Assembly: GCF_043641075.1 (NCBI RefSeq)
Contig: NZ_JBHZRC010000001.1
Span: forward strand, 1,488,001-1,552,000
Reading direction: 5' to 3'
DNA: 64,000 bases
DNA from: Bacillus_BD oryzisoli_A
Lineage (GTDB): Bacteria > Bacillota > Bacilli > Bacillales > Cytobacillaceae
Position 1 is the stretch's first letter. Each line of letters begins with the position of its first letter. A model generated the notes under the pieces. That model did no database searches. It was not told where the DNA came from and was given only the letters and a program-made list of their open reading frames with translations. The position numbers were made by a program, and so were the translations under genes. This document shows positions 8,206 through 16,703 of the stretch, one piece after another.

Positions 8206-8911
8206 CTTCCAAAACCTCCTCAGCCATTTTTATCTTTTTCATTAGCTCCTCTTTTTTCTTCCTATTCTCAACTGTGTTTGATGCTTGTTCGAGCTTTTCA
8301 GCAATAGTTAACCAATTAATCTTCTCACCTTCCCACTTTTTAAGGAAAGTAGGGTTATGTTCCCGCAGCAAAAAAGGACCGAATAATAAACCTTTTTCAA
8401 GGTCGTCGTGATACGCCTGTTTTTCCTTTCCCTTTTCAGCAACAAGGATTTCGTATATTTTTCCATCTTCCTCGATAATTTCTTCACCTATCAGTCCCCA
8501 GCCATTCTCCAGTAACCAGGTTCGAATGGATATGGCACTTATATTTGGCTGGAGAATAAGCCTTTTAACATGTTCAAGCTTATCCTTGCCTTTTTCAAGT
8601 ATGCTTGCAATAAGTGCCCCTCCCATCCCAGCGATCGTGATACAATCTACTTCACCTTTTTTGATAACCTCTAACCCGTCTCCTTTACGCACTGAAATCT
8701 TATCAGTTAATCCTTCTTCCTCTACCTGTCTTCTAGCCGACTGAAAGGGTCCTTCTACGACTTCTCCTGCTACAGCCCAAGGCACAATGCCATTTTGAAT
8801 AACATAGCACGGCAAATAGGCATGATCTGAACCAATATCAGCTAATTTGTAATCCTGAGGTATGTATTTTGTCACAGTCTCTAAACGGTATGATAATTTC
8901 TCACTATTCAT
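8192..8911 (-). CDS. trmK: tRNA (adenine-N1-)-methyltransferase TrmK
   Basis: S-adenosylmethionine-dependent methyltransferase of 239 residues that makes m1A22 in tRNA. The SAM-binding site is DIGSDHAYLPCY near residue 25, and the segment ITIAGMGGALI near 92 is the family's catalytic-side motif. The C-terminal 60 residues form a coiled coil rich in Lys and Glu. The gene is preceded by a GGTGAAGGA ribosome binding site and is followed, with overlap, by the NIF3 gene. Confidence 0.92.
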   Translation of the reverse strand: MNSEKLSYRLETVTKYIPQDYKLADIGSDHAYLPCYVIQNGIVPWAVAGEVVEGPFQSARRQVEEEGLTDKISVRKGDGLEVIKKGEVDCITIAGMGGALIASILEKGKDKLEHVKRLILQPNISAISIRTWLLENGWGLIGEEIIEEDGKIYEILVAEKGKEKQAYHDDLEKGLLFGPFLLREHNPTFLKKWEGEKINWLTIAEKLEQASNTVENRKKKEELMKKIKMAEEVLEDEKD

Positions 8912-8982
8912 TCCTTCACCACTTAACCTTCATTTTTTCATTTTTCATCGGCAGTCTGTTGCATCTATCCTGTTTAAGTATA

Positions 8983-9012
8983 AAAAAAGTCCCTTGCATA
9001 TGCAAAGGACAA
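8983..9012 (-). terminator. Terminator after cccA
   Basis: On the minus strand GTCCTTTGCAT pairs with ATGCAAGGGAC and is followed by seven T residues, about 130 bases beyond the cccA stop. Confidence 0.75.
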
Positions 9013-9058
9013 GACGAATTTAAATATAAACAAATTATAACTGATTAAACTTGCATAG

Positions 9059-9110
9059 GTGTCTAGCTCTAGCACCTAGCCCCTCGAGATTAAAGGTGCT
9101 GGAGCTTTTC
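9059..9110. repeat. Decayed copy of the intergenic structured repeat
   Basis: AGCTCTAGCACCT pairs with AGGTGCTGGAGCT, and the loop contains CCTAGCCCCTCGAG, which is the inverted form of the CTCGAGGGGCTAGG signature of the full-length repeat units near 45 kb. The centre of the element is missing. Confidence 0.55.
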
Positions 9111-9141
9111 TGTGTAACTGAATGCGTTTTCTTCTATCATC

Positions 9142-9507
9142 TTATTTAAGACCAGCTAGCCATTCAGCCATTTCGCCGGCTTTTTCAGCTGGGACTAAGC
9201 CTGGAGGCATAGCATTTCTACCATTTGTAACAACGTCTGCAATTTGATCTTTAGATAATCTGTCGCCAACACCTTTTAAGGAAGGCCCCACTCCTCCTTG
9301 GTATTGATCACCGTGACAGCTGATACAGTTTTGCTTATAGATATCCTCAGGATTTGCAGCCACTTCTTCTGTTTTCGCTTCTCCGCCGCCTTCAAGTTCA
9401 GCTGCTAATTCCTTTGAATCGCCAATACCTTTGAATGACAGAAGAAACATGGCTAATACTCCGATAACCATAATTGTAACAAAAGGTATAATCGGATTAC
9501 GTTTCAT
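9142..9507 (-). CDS. cccA: Membrane-anchored cytochrome c550
   Basis: Small class I c-type cytochrome of 121 residues. An N-terminal membrane anchor (about residues 6-26, IPFVTIMVIGVLAMFLLSF) is followed by a Glu/Ala linker and a heme domain with CISCH near residue 61 and the axial methionine in NAMPPGL near 99. It should carry electrons on the outer face of the membrane between the bc complex and oxidases. The location next to trmK and near rpoD is the same as for B. subtilis cccA. A good ribosome binding site, GGGAGGG, lies upstream. Confidence 0.93.
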   Translation of the reverse strand: MKRNPIIPFVTIMVIGVLAMFLLSFKGIGDSKELAAELEGGGEAKTEEVAANPEDIYKQNCISCHGDQYQGGVGPSLKGVGDRLSKDQIADVVTNGRNAMPPGLVPAEKAGEMAEWLAGLK

Positions 9508-9632
9508 AACAATTACCCTCCCCTATGTAGAAACTTTTTAACTAATTAATATATTTAAACAATTCCTATTTTACTCGAAAACCTACAGAAGTGAAAGACC
9601 TTATATCAAACTTTGTCACATTTAGTTTCTAA

Positions 9633-9671
9633 AAAAAACAAATCTTCACCCTTTTGGATGAAGATTAATCA
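9633..9671 (-). terminator. Terminator after the acyl-CoA dehydrogenase gene
   Basis: On the minus strand AATCTTCA pairs with TGAAGATT and is followed by TGTTTTTTTT, about 40 bases beyond the stop codon. Confidence 0.8.
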
Positions 9672-9702
9672 TTAGTATTGAACGTACCTACCTTTTGTCT
9701 TG

Positions 9703-10842
9703 TTAACAGCCTATTGACCGTGCAATGACAAGATGCTGAATCTCTGAAGTTCCTTCTCCTATTTCCGTCAATTTCGCATCACGCATATATCGTTCTACAT
9801 GATAATCCTTCATATATCCGTAGCCGCCATGGATTTGCACAGCCTGGTCAGTAACTTCCATGCAGATTTGGGAAGCATATAATTTACATATTGCTGCTTC
9901 TTTTGCAAATGGCCTGCCTTCATCCTTCAGCCATGCCGCTTTATAGACACTGTTTCTTGCTAACTCAATTTTCATGGCCATTTCGGCAAGTTTGAACTGG
10001 ATTGCTTGAAAAGAGGTTAAGGATTGACCAAATTGCTTTCTTTCTTTTGCATAGCTTAACGCTTTCTCATATGCAGCCTGAGCAATTCCTACAGCCATTG
10101 CACCAATTCCAATACGTCCGCCATCAAGTGTCGCTAAAAATTGCTTAAAGCCTTCACCCTTTTTTCCAAGCAGATGCTCAGTCGGTACATGTACGTCCTG
10201 CAGTATCAGCTCTGTTGTATTTGAAGAATGGAGTCCCATCTTTTCATACTGATCAAGGATAGTAAAGCCGGGAGAACTAGTTGGAACAATAATAGCACTT
10301 ATTTCATTTTTATTTTGCTTTTTCCCTGTCACAGCTGTAATTGCTATGTGCTTAGCATAGCTTGCATTGGTAATAAAGCACTTATTTCCATTAATAATAA
10401 ATTCCCCATTTTGTTCGACTGCCCTTGTCTCTGTTCCGCCTGCATCTGAGCCTGCACCAGGCTCCGTTAATCCAAAAGCACCTAAGCTTTCCCCCGTACA
10501 AATTGGAATCAAATATTTTTGTTTTTGTTCCTCTGTTCCAAAATAAAAAAGTGGAGCCCCACCTAAAGATATATGTGCAGAATATGTGATTCCCGTTGAC
10601 CCGCAGGCACGGCTTAGCTCTTCCGTTACAATAGCAAAACTGACTGTGTCTGCACCTGCACCGCCGTACTTTTCCGGAAAAGGCAGACCCATCATTCCAA
10701 GCTTTGATAATTTTTGAAACACATCAAGCGGAAATTTTTTTTGCCTGTCTCTCTCCAGCGCACCCGGCGCTACCTCCTCATCGGCAAATTCCTTTATCAT
10801 CTTTTTAATCATAGACTGTTCAGTGGACAAATCAAAATTCAT
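9703..10842 (-). CDS. Acyl-CoA dehydrogenase
   Basis: FAD-dependent acyl-CoA dehydrogenase of 379 residues, the family's normal length, catalysing the first oxidation of fatty-acid or branched-chain acyl-CoA degradation. Visible motifs are GLTEPGAGSDAGGT (near 128), FITNASYA (near 156), RKQFGQSLTSFQAIQFKLAEM (near 273) and QIHGGYGYMKDY (near 337). The catalytic glutamate is expected in EIGEGTSEIQ near 365. The open frame extends further upstream, but ATG 10842 has a GGGGGG ribosome binding site six bases before it, and longer starts would overlap the preceding gene. The substrate chain length cannot be told from sequence alone. It is not part of the classical yqf order of B. subtilis. Confidence 0.9.
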   Translation of the reverse strand: MNFDLSTEQSMIKKMIKEFADEEVAPGALERDRQKKFPLDVFQKLSKLGMMGLPFPEKYGGAGADTVSFAIVTEELSRACGSTGITYSAHISLGGAPLFYFGTEEQKQKYLIPICTGESLGAFGLTEPGAGSDAGGTETRAVEQNGEFIINGNKCFITNASYAKHIAITAVTGKKQNKNEISAIIVPTSSPGFTILDQYEKMGLHSSNTTELILQDVHVPTEHLLGKKGEGFKQFLATLDGGRIGIGAMAVGIAQAAYEKALSYAKERKQFGQSLTSFQAIQFKLAEMAMKIELARNSVYKAAWLKDEGRPFAKEAAICKLYASQICMEVTDQAVQIHGGYGYMKDYHVERYMRDAKLTEIGEGTSEIQHLVIARSIGC

Positions 10843-10912
10843 TACCATCCCCCCATGTAAATGAATTTTATATCTCCATTCAATTTTATGTTTAAAAAAA
10901 GGATGTAATGAT

Positions 10913-11446
10913 TTAAAAGAGTTTATCACTAAAAAACGAGAGGCCCAATAAAATAATTCCCAATAAGCCTGAAAGAGTAAAATGCAGCTGTTTAAATTTC
11001 CAACCTCCAGCAAGCCATACGAAACAATTAAATCCTAATACCGTATATAGACCGATAATATTATCAGGAAATAAAGTTAACGTTATTTTCACAGAAGCAA
11101 ATAATAAACTCAGTGCCGTCACAATTAGTGGAATCTGAAATAATAACCCTTTCTTTTTATAAAAAGCTGTAAGATAAATACCAAGTAATATCAAAATGAT
11201 TACAATGACCAATTGCAAAATGAGAGATAATTCAGTAAAATATAATAAAACCATCATAATAGGGATAATTAGAAGCAAAAACAGCTCTTTTCTCAGCCAT
11301 TGTAATTTAATTTTTTGTTCTTCCTGCAGGCCATTCCCTTCAGTATAAATAGCTAACAAAAAGTCACAATAATGTTCAGGAAGTAAGCGATTTTTCTTCC
11401 AATATGTAATTTCATTAATAATTATTTGTCTTCTGTTTTCTTTCAT
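10913..11446 (-). CDS. Uncharacterised membrane protein, 177 residues
   Basis: I do not recognise this gene. The first 50 residues are hydrophilic and basic-acidic (KENRRQIIINEITYWKKNRLLPEHYCDFLLAIY). After that come about six hydrophobic segments: roughly residues 51-70, 74-92, 98-115, 122-138, 142-150 and 157-172. The cytosolic head followed by a compact bundle of short helices resembles DUF2157-type membrane proteins only in outline. It stands between rpoD, whose terminator lies upstream, and the acyl-CoA dehydrogenase gene, 70 bases downstream, so it may be cotranscribed with the latter. Confidence 0.7.
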   Translation of the reverse strand: MKENRRQIIINEITYWKKNRLLPEHYCDFLLAIYTEGNGLQEEQKIKLQWLRKELFLLLIIPIMMVLLYFTELSLILQLVIVIILILLGIYLTAFYKKKGLLFQIPLIVTALSLLFASVKITLTLFPDNIIGLYTVLGFNCFVWLAGGWKFKQLHFTLSGLLGIILLGLSFFSDKLF

Positions 11447-11490
11447 TGGTTCACATCCTAATATCTGTAGACTGCATAGATTTTCTTTTG

Positions 11491-11536
11491 CAAAAAAAAA
11501 TAGTTCACTTCTATTGTAAGAAGTAAACTATTTTAT
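11491..11536 (-). terminator. Terminator after rpoD
   Basis: On the minus strand AAATAGTTTACTTCT pairs with AGAAGTGAACTATTT around a six-base loop and is followed by T residues, directly after the rpoD stop. Confidence 0.9.
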
Positions 11537-11543
11537 GGCTAGC

Positions 11544-12668
11544 CTATTCTAAAAAGTCTTTCAATCTTTTGCTTCGGCTAGGATGTCTTAGCTTTCTTAA
11601 TGCTTTTGCTTCAATTTGACGAATTCGTTCACGTGTAACGCCAAATACCTTTCCTACTTCTTCAAGTGTACGTGTCCGGCCATCATCAAGTCCAAATCGA
11701 AGACGTAATACATTTTCTTCACGATCTGTCAACGTATCCAATACATCTTCCAGCTGTTCTTTTAATAATTCATATGCTGCATGTTCTGATGGTGATGTCG
11801 CTTCATGATCTTCAATAAAATCTCCAAGATGCGAATCATCTTCTTCACCAATTGGTGTTTCAAGCGAAACAGGCTCTTGAGCGATTTTCAAGATTTCTCT
11901 TACCTTTTCTGGTGGCAGATCCATATCTTCACCAATTTCTTCTGGTGTTGGTTCGCGGCCTAGGTCCTGCAGCAGCTGCCTTTGTACACGAACAAGCTTA
12001 TTGATTGTTTCTACCATGTGAACCGGAATCCGGATTGTTCTGGCCTGATCAGCGATTGCTCTTGTAATAGCTTGGCGAATCCACCAGGTTGCATACGTAC
12101 TGAATTTAAACCCTTTTCGGTAATCAAATTTTTCTACAGCCTTAATTAAGCCCATATTTCCTTCTTGGATTAGATCTAAGAACAACATGCCACGACCAAC
12201 ATATCTTTTGGCAATACTAACTACAAGACGAAGATTCGCTTCCGCTAACCGCCTCTTTGCTTCTTCATCACCCTGTTCAATCCGGAGTGCTAAATTTACT
12301 TCTTCCTCAGCAGATAAAAGGTCAACACGGCCTATTTCCTTTAAATACATACGTACAGGGTCATTTATTTTAACTCCAGGGGGAACACTTAAATCATTTA
12401 AATCAAACTCTTCTTCATTTTTTGATAAATCCTTAACATTAGGGTCTTCTTCCTCGCTGTCACCAACAAGCTCTACACCATTGTCACCAAGGAGTTCATA
12501 AAATTCATCCATTTGATGAGAATCTAATTCAAAGGACGCCAATTTTTCTGCGATATCATCATAGGCAAGGACACCTGTCTTTTTTCCTAATAATGTTAAC
12601 TGTTCTTTCACCTGCTCTAGGGTCAATTCTGATTCAACCTCTTTTGAACGAGCCGATTTTTCAGCCAT
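11544..12668 (-). CDS. rpoD: Primary sigma factor SigA (RpoD)
   Basis: Housekeeping sigma-70 factor of 374 residues. It has a short acidic region 1.1, region 1.2 (DPVRMYLKEIG near 103), the core-binding and promoter-melting region 2 (FSTYATWWIRQAITRAIADQ near 193-215), region 3, and the -35 recognition helix-turn-helix in region 4 (LEEVGKVFGVTRERIRQIE near 335-355). I chose ATG 12668 because GGAAGGAGGGGG precedes it by a few bases. A longer open frame starts inside that ribosome binding site. It forms the classical operon with dnaG, 33 bases upstream. Confidence 0.97.
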   Translation of the reverse strand: MAEKSARSKEVESELTLEQVKEQLTLLGKKTGVLAYDDIAEKLASFELDSHQMDEFYELLGDNGVELVGDSEEEDPNVKDLSKNEEEFDLNDLSVPPGVKINDPVRMYLKEIGRVDLLSAEEEVNLALRIEQGDEEAKRRLAEANLRLVVSIAKRYVGRGMLFLDLIQEGNMGLIKAVEKFDYRKGFKFSTYATWWIRQAITRAIADQARTIRIPVHMVETINKLVRVQRQLLQDLGREPTPEEIGEDMDLPPEKVREILKIAQEPVSLETPIGEEDDSHLGDFIEDHEATSPSEHAAYELLKEQLEDVLDTLTDREENVLRLRFGLDDGRTRTLEEVGKVFGVTRERIRQIEAKALRKLRHPSRSKRLKDFLE

Positions 12669-12701
12669 TTGTCCCCCTCCTTCCAAAAATCAAAGAAACC
12701 A

Positions 12702-14522
12702 TTATAAAGTTTTACGTATTTGTTGAATTTCTGCTAAAAGAGCGACAGCCCTATTAATATCCTTTTGACGGTCTGCTTCTCTCAGTTCAGCCTCTTTTTC
12801 CTTTATCTTTAACATTTTTTGATATTTCAACACCTGTTTGATATAATCATTTAATTCCTGATCAGAAATCTCTTCATTTATTGACATCATCTCAATATCA
12901 ACAATAATTCTCCTCAGCTTCTCATCATTGATATAATCCAAAAATGAATTAAGATCAGGCTGATGATTTTTTTCATAAAAACCATATAAATAGGTTATGA
13001 TTGCCTGGTGTTCATCAATATTAAAGGTATTTCCTTTCATCAGTTCTTGCACCTTATAGGTTACATCAATACTTCGCAGCATATGTGCAATCAGAAATCT
13101 TTCCGCATTATGGTAAGCAGGCTTTATTCTCTCTACTTTCCTTTGTAAGACTGGCGGCTGTTGAATATCCCTGTTTTGCTGCTGCTTCTGCTTTTGCTCC
13201 GTTTGAGAGGTATTCTTAGAATACTGCCCTTCCTGCTCTTTCAACGCCTCGAGAGAAAGATTAAATTCATCAGACAGCTGTCGTATATAAAGATCTTTTT
13301 CAACAGGGTTCTCAAGACGACTGACTTCCTCTAATACTTTTTCGATATAAAGGAGGCGATCTCCTTCATTTTGCAGGTTTCTACCTTTGCGGTAATAGAG
13401 CATTTTGAAGCCCATTAAGGTCATGCTTGAATGAATGATATCATTTCGGAATTTTTCTTCCCCGTACCTTTTTACGTAATCATCAGGATCCATTCCATCC
13501 GGCATTATGGCTACATTCACTTGCAAATTCTGTCCATGAAGCATATTGCCTGCCCTGAACGCAGCCTCAATTCCAGCAGAATCTGAATCATAGCAAATGG
13601 TTACGGTTTGAACATTTTTCTTTAAAATAGATACATGCTCTTCAGTTAAAGATGTTCCCATCGTGGCTATACCGTTTTCAACGCCAGATCGATCCGCAGC
13701 AATGACGTCTGCGAACCCTTCAAACAAAATGGCTTGCTGCAGCTTTCTCATTGTAGGTCTTGCCAGATGGTAGTTATATAAAATTTTACTTTTATTAAAG
13801 ATTGCTGTCTCGGGACTATTTAAATATTTGGGCGACTGTGCCCCTAATGACCTCCCAGAAAAAGCAATCGTTTCACCATATCTGTTAGAGATAGGAAACA
13901 TAATTCGATCCCGAAAGCGGTCAAAATAGCTTCCATCCTGCTCTCTTTTAATAATGAGCCCTGCCTTTTCCATTAATGCGGGTTGAAAATTCTTATTAGT
14001 TAAGAATTTATAAACAAAGTCCCATGAATCAAGTGCATATCCAATTTGAAACTTATCAATCGATTCATGAGTAAAGCCTCTCGCGAGCAAATACTCCAGC
14101 GCATGCTGACCTTCCTTTGTGTTTACTAGCAAATGATGATAAAATTTACATAATAAATTATGTGCTTCAATCATTTGCTTGCCTTCAGGGGAAAGCTGAT
14201 CAGTTTTGCTTGATGTAGATATGTGCGTTCCAACTTCAATATTTGCATTTTGTGCAAGTTTTACTGCAGCTTCTTGAAAAGAAAGACCTTCAATTTGCAT
14301 TAAAAAAGAAAATACATTTCCTCCTGCACCGCAGCCAAAGCAATGATACACTTGTTTATCGACTGAAACAGAAAAGGATGGAGAATTTTCATTATGAAAA
14401 GGACAGAGACCTATATAATTTCGACCCTGCTTTTTTAGCTGTACAAACTCACTGATGACATCCACAATATCTGATGCCTGCCTAATCTGATTAAGCTTAT
14501 CTTCGGCAATTCGATCTGACAT
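12702..14522 (-). CDS. dnaG: DNA primase
   Basis: Primase of 606 residues that lays down RNA primers at the replication fork. It has the N-terminal CHC2 zinc finger (CPFHNE near 41 and YHCFGCGAGGNVFSF near 60), the TOPRIM catalytic domain with ILFEGFADVIAADR near 265 and CYDSDSAGIEAA near 310, and a C-terminal helicase-interaction domain of about 150 residues. A Gln-rich stretch (QTEQKQKQQQNRDIQQPP) links the core to the C-terminal domain. It is the first gene of dnaG-rpoD. The expected upstream neighbour yqxD is reduced to a remnant. Confidence 0.97.
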   Translation of the reverse strand: MSDRIAEDKLNQIRQASDIVDVISEFVQLKKQGRNYIGLCPFHNENSPSFSVSVDKQVYHCFGCGAGGNVFSFLMQIEGLSFQEAAVKLAQNANIEVGTHISTSSKTDQLSPEGKQMIEAHNLLCKFYHHLLVNTKEGQHALEYLLARGFTHESIDKFQIGYALDSWDFVYKFLTNKNFQPALMEKAGLIIKREQDGSYFDRFRDRIMFPISNRYGETIAFSGRSLGAQSPKYLNSPETAIFNKSKILYNYHLARPTMRKLQQAILFEGFADVIAADRSGVENGIATMGTSLTEEHVSILKKNVQTVTICYDSDSAGIEAAFRAGNMLHGQNLQVNVAIMPDGMDPDDYVKRYGEEKFRNDIIHSSMTLMGFKMLYYRKGRNLQNEGDRLLYIEKVLEEVSRLENPVEKDLYIRQLSDEFNLSLEALKEQEGQYSKNTSQTEQKQKQQQNRDIQQPPVLQRKVERIKPAYHNAERFLIAHMLRSIDVTYKVQELMKGNTFNIDEHQAIITYLYGFYEKNHQPDLNSFLDYINDEKLRRIIVDIEMMSINEEISDQELNDYIKQVLKYQKMLKIKEKEAELREADRQKDINRAVALLAEIQQIRKTL

Positions 14523-15016
14523 GTGAACACCTCCGTTTACTTTATGAGGTATTCGTCAAAAATTATTAAATTCCTGCAAATTTAGACAAAATCTTCGATA
14601 ATTCTTTCATGAACTAGAATAAATCCTAAATTGCATATGATTTTTTGGATTTTTTTCATGAATACCTCTTCTTCGAGCTTTTGCCAAGATGGATGATTTC
14701 GACAATTACTTGTTTAACAGGACAATAATCAGCGTCAATTAGAATTGCTGGTTTACCTAATGTACTAATTATTCTACATCACTCTGCATATTCCTTCTTT
14801 AGTGGAATAACTTTTCTAATGATAACTTGTCGAAATTTTTAAGACAGCAGACTTGACTTCTCACCCTAAATAGTTTATTCCTCTAAGTGAAAGTCTAAAC
14901 CTAAAATTGATACATTTTTATCACAATTTTTTATTATAGTATAAAAGGTTGATAATTGCATTAGTTTTTTTATAAAAAACTTAAAAAAATAAAAAATAGC
15001 ACATAAGCTGTATGTG
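14523..15016 (-). other. 494-base gap holding a yqxD remnant
   Basis: No intact gene lies between dnaG and the yqfL-type gene. B. subtilis has yqxD here. Part of the gap encodes a decayed piece of that gene, annotated separately. The rest is very AT-rich and I see no other feature in it apart from weak promoter-like hexamers before dnaG (TTGTCT at 14589-14584). Confidence 0.6.
14663..14788 (-). pseudogene. yqxD: Remnant of yqxD (UPF0178 family)
   Basis: In one minus-strand frame an open stretch after TGA reads CRIISTLGKPAILIDADYCP and then VKQVIVEIIHLGKSSKKRYS before another TGA. The core IDADYCPVK matches the signature near the N-terminus of UPF0178 proteins (VDADACPVK). YqxD occupies exactly this place, between yqfL and dnaG, in B. 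subtilis. No start codon or ribosome binding site precedes it and the remaining 120 or so residues are absent, so this is a gene fossil. Confidence 0.65.
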
Positions 15017-15835
15017 CTACTCAGAAATATTATTTTTTTGAAACAGATGATGAATAATATTAGCTGTTTCTTCTACCGCTTTATTTGTTACATCAATTAC
15101 AGGACAGCCAATTCTGTCTACAAGATTTTCAAAGTATTGTAGTTCTTCCTTGATTCTATCCATATTTGCATATGTTGCATTATCATTTAAGCCCAAAGAC
15201 CGTAACCGTTCTTTGCGTATTCCGTTTAATTTATCCGGACTAATCTTTAATCCAAAACATTTCGTTGGAGAAATCTTAAATAATTCATCAGGAGGGTCAA
15301 CCTCTGGAACGATGGGGACATTTGCCACTTTTATTCTTCTGTGTGCTAAATATTGTGATAAAGGGGTCTTTGAGGTTCTTGAAACGCCAACAAGAACTAA
15401 ATCTGCTTTCATAATCCCTCTAGGATCCCTTCCATCATCATATTTAACGGCAAACTCAATTGCTTCTACCTTTTTAAAATACTCCTCATCCAGTTTATGA
15501 ATAAGACCTGGCTCAAATAAAGGTGTCTTTCCAGTCAATCTTTGTATTTGATCGATCAGTGGACCAAAAATATCATAGGCCACAATTCCTGCCTTTTCTG
15601 CAGACTCTCGCATATACTTTCGAATTTCCGGTCTGACAAGTGTAAACACGATCATACCATTCTCATATTTGGTTAAAGAAATAACATCGTCAACATTTGA
15701 TTCATCTTCCACAAATGGAAAACGTTTAATAATATTATCACTGCCGCTAAATTGGCTAAGTGCAGCTTTTGTGACGAGTTCAGCCGTTTCTCCCACTGAG
15801 TCTGATACCACATAGATGACCGGCATCTTGCTCAT
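15017..15835 (-). CDS. yqfL: Pyruvate, phosphate dikinase regulatory protein family (YqfL)
   Basis: DUF299 protein of 272 residues, the family that acts as bifunctional serine/threonine kinase and phosphorylase on PEP synthase or pyruvate phosphate dikinase. The P-loop-like segment is GVSRTSKTPLSQYLAHR near 149-165, followed by KVANVPIVPEVDPP. In B. subtilis the gene follows ccpN and modulates CcpN-dependent repression of gluconeogenic genes, which fits the tandem here (43 bases downstream of ccpN). No dikinase gene is in this window, so the enzymatic target is unknown. Confidence 0.9.
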   Translation of the reverse strand: MSKMPVIYVVSDSVGETAELVTKAALSQFSGSDNIIKRFPFVEDESNVDDVISLTKYENGMIVFTLVRPEIRKYMRESAEKAGIVAYDIFGPLIDQIQRLTGKTPLFEPGLIHKLDEEYFKKVEAIEFAVKYDDGRDPRGIMKADLVLVGVSRTSKTPLSQYLAHRRIKVANVPIVPEVDPPDELFKISPTKCFGLKISPDKLNGIRKERLRSLGLNDNATYANMDRIKEELQYFENLVDRIGCPVIDVTNKAVEETANIIHHLFQKNNISE

Positions 15836-15878
15836 CCATTTTTCATCCCCTCTTTATATCAGTCATATATAGTATAGC

Positions 15879-16502
15879 CTACCGATCCTCTGCTAAAGCA
15901 ACTAATGCTTTGGCAATATTTGTTTTTGTTATTCTACCGATTACTTCAAAGCCATTGTCTGCCTCTTTCACAACTGGCATGGCATCGATCTGCCTTTCAA
16001 TTAGTTTTTTCGCCACCTCAATTAAGTGATCTTCACGTAAGCACATGGCAATATTAGGCATTCTTGTCATAATGATATTTACCGGAAGACTTGATAATTC
16101 CTGCTTTCCAAGACTTGCTCTTAATAAATCCTTCCTTGATAATACCCCAACTAGTAATGAATGCTGGTCCACAACAAATAATGTTCCTACGTCTTCTAAA
16201 AACATCGTTACAATCGCATCATATACGGAAACACTCTCATTGATCACAACGGGAATGGATTGGTAATCTTTCACGTATAACTTTTGTAAATTCTCCGTTA
16301 GAAGCTGGACACCTGTTTTCCCAGTATAAAAATATCCCACACGTGGTCTTGCATCTAAATAACCAGCCATAGTTAAGATGGCAAGATCTGGTCTTAAGGT
16401 TGCTCTCGTTAGATTTAACTGATCAGCAATATGTTCTCCTGTTATCGGACCATTTTCTTTCACAATTTCTAATATTTGTTCTTGACGTTTGTTCAGTTCT
16501 AT
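15879..16502 (-). CDS. ccpN: Transcriptional repressor CcpN, apparent ATA start
   Basis: CcpN represses gluconeogenic genes such as gapB and pckA under glycolytic conditions. It has an N-terminal winged helix (ITGEHIADQLNLTRATLRPDLAIL near residues 20-40) and two CBS domains (about 75-200). The first ATG/GTG/TTG in frame is GTG 16463, which has no ribosome binding site and would remove part of the DNA-binding domain. Homology to the B. subtilis start (..TIELNKRQEQI) extends upstream to ATA 16502. In front of that lie in-frame TGA two codons earlier and AGGTGG at 16516-16511, eight bases away. The most likely start is therefore the rare codon ATA, giving 207 residues. A sequence error or weakly expressed allele is possible. 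Confidence 0.85.
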   Translation of the reverse strand: MELNKRQEQILEIVKENGPITGEHIADQLNLTRATLRPDLAILTMAGYLDARPRVGYFYTGKTGVQLLTENLQKLYVKDYQSIPVVINESVSVYDAIVTMFLEDVGTLFVVDQHSLLVGVLSRKDLLRASLGKQELSSLPVNIIMTRMPNIAMCLREDHLIEVAKKLIERQIDAMPVVKEADNGFEVIGRITKTNIAKALVALAEDR

Positions 16503-16510
16503 TGTTCACA

Positions 16511-16516
16511 CCACCT
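16511..16516 (-). promoter_or_regulatory. Ribosome binding site of ccpN
   Basis: AGGTGG (continuing GTG; AGGAGGTG with one mismatch) lies eight bases before codon ATA 16502 and far from any conventional start codon in the ccpN frame. It decides the start assignment. Confidence 0.55.
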
Positions 16517-16644
16517 AACATGCCCAATTAATCATGAATAATGTTATACTATTACATAATTATTATATACTATTTTTCGAAAATGAAAAGCTATCAATCC
16601 TATTCACATGAAAGGTTACAATTATTAGATAAATGTAAAATGAC

Positions 16645-16673
16645 AAAAGAGCCAATACAAAAGGCTCTTTTGT
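16645..16673 (-). terminator. Hairpin after glyS
   Basis: CAAAAGAGCC pairs with GGCTCTTTTG around a nine-base loop, about 30 bases beyond the glyS stop. The T-run is short. Confidence 0.6.
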
Positions 16674-16703
16674 CCATATCATTGTCCAAAAAAAGGGAAT
16701 CTA

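Noticed and set aside
10843..11013. Upstream extension of the acyl-CoA dehydrogenase frame by 57 codons
   Set aside because: It overlaps the neighbouring membrane protein gene, lacks a ribosome binding site and has no family similarity. ATG 10842 has GGGGGG at the right distance.
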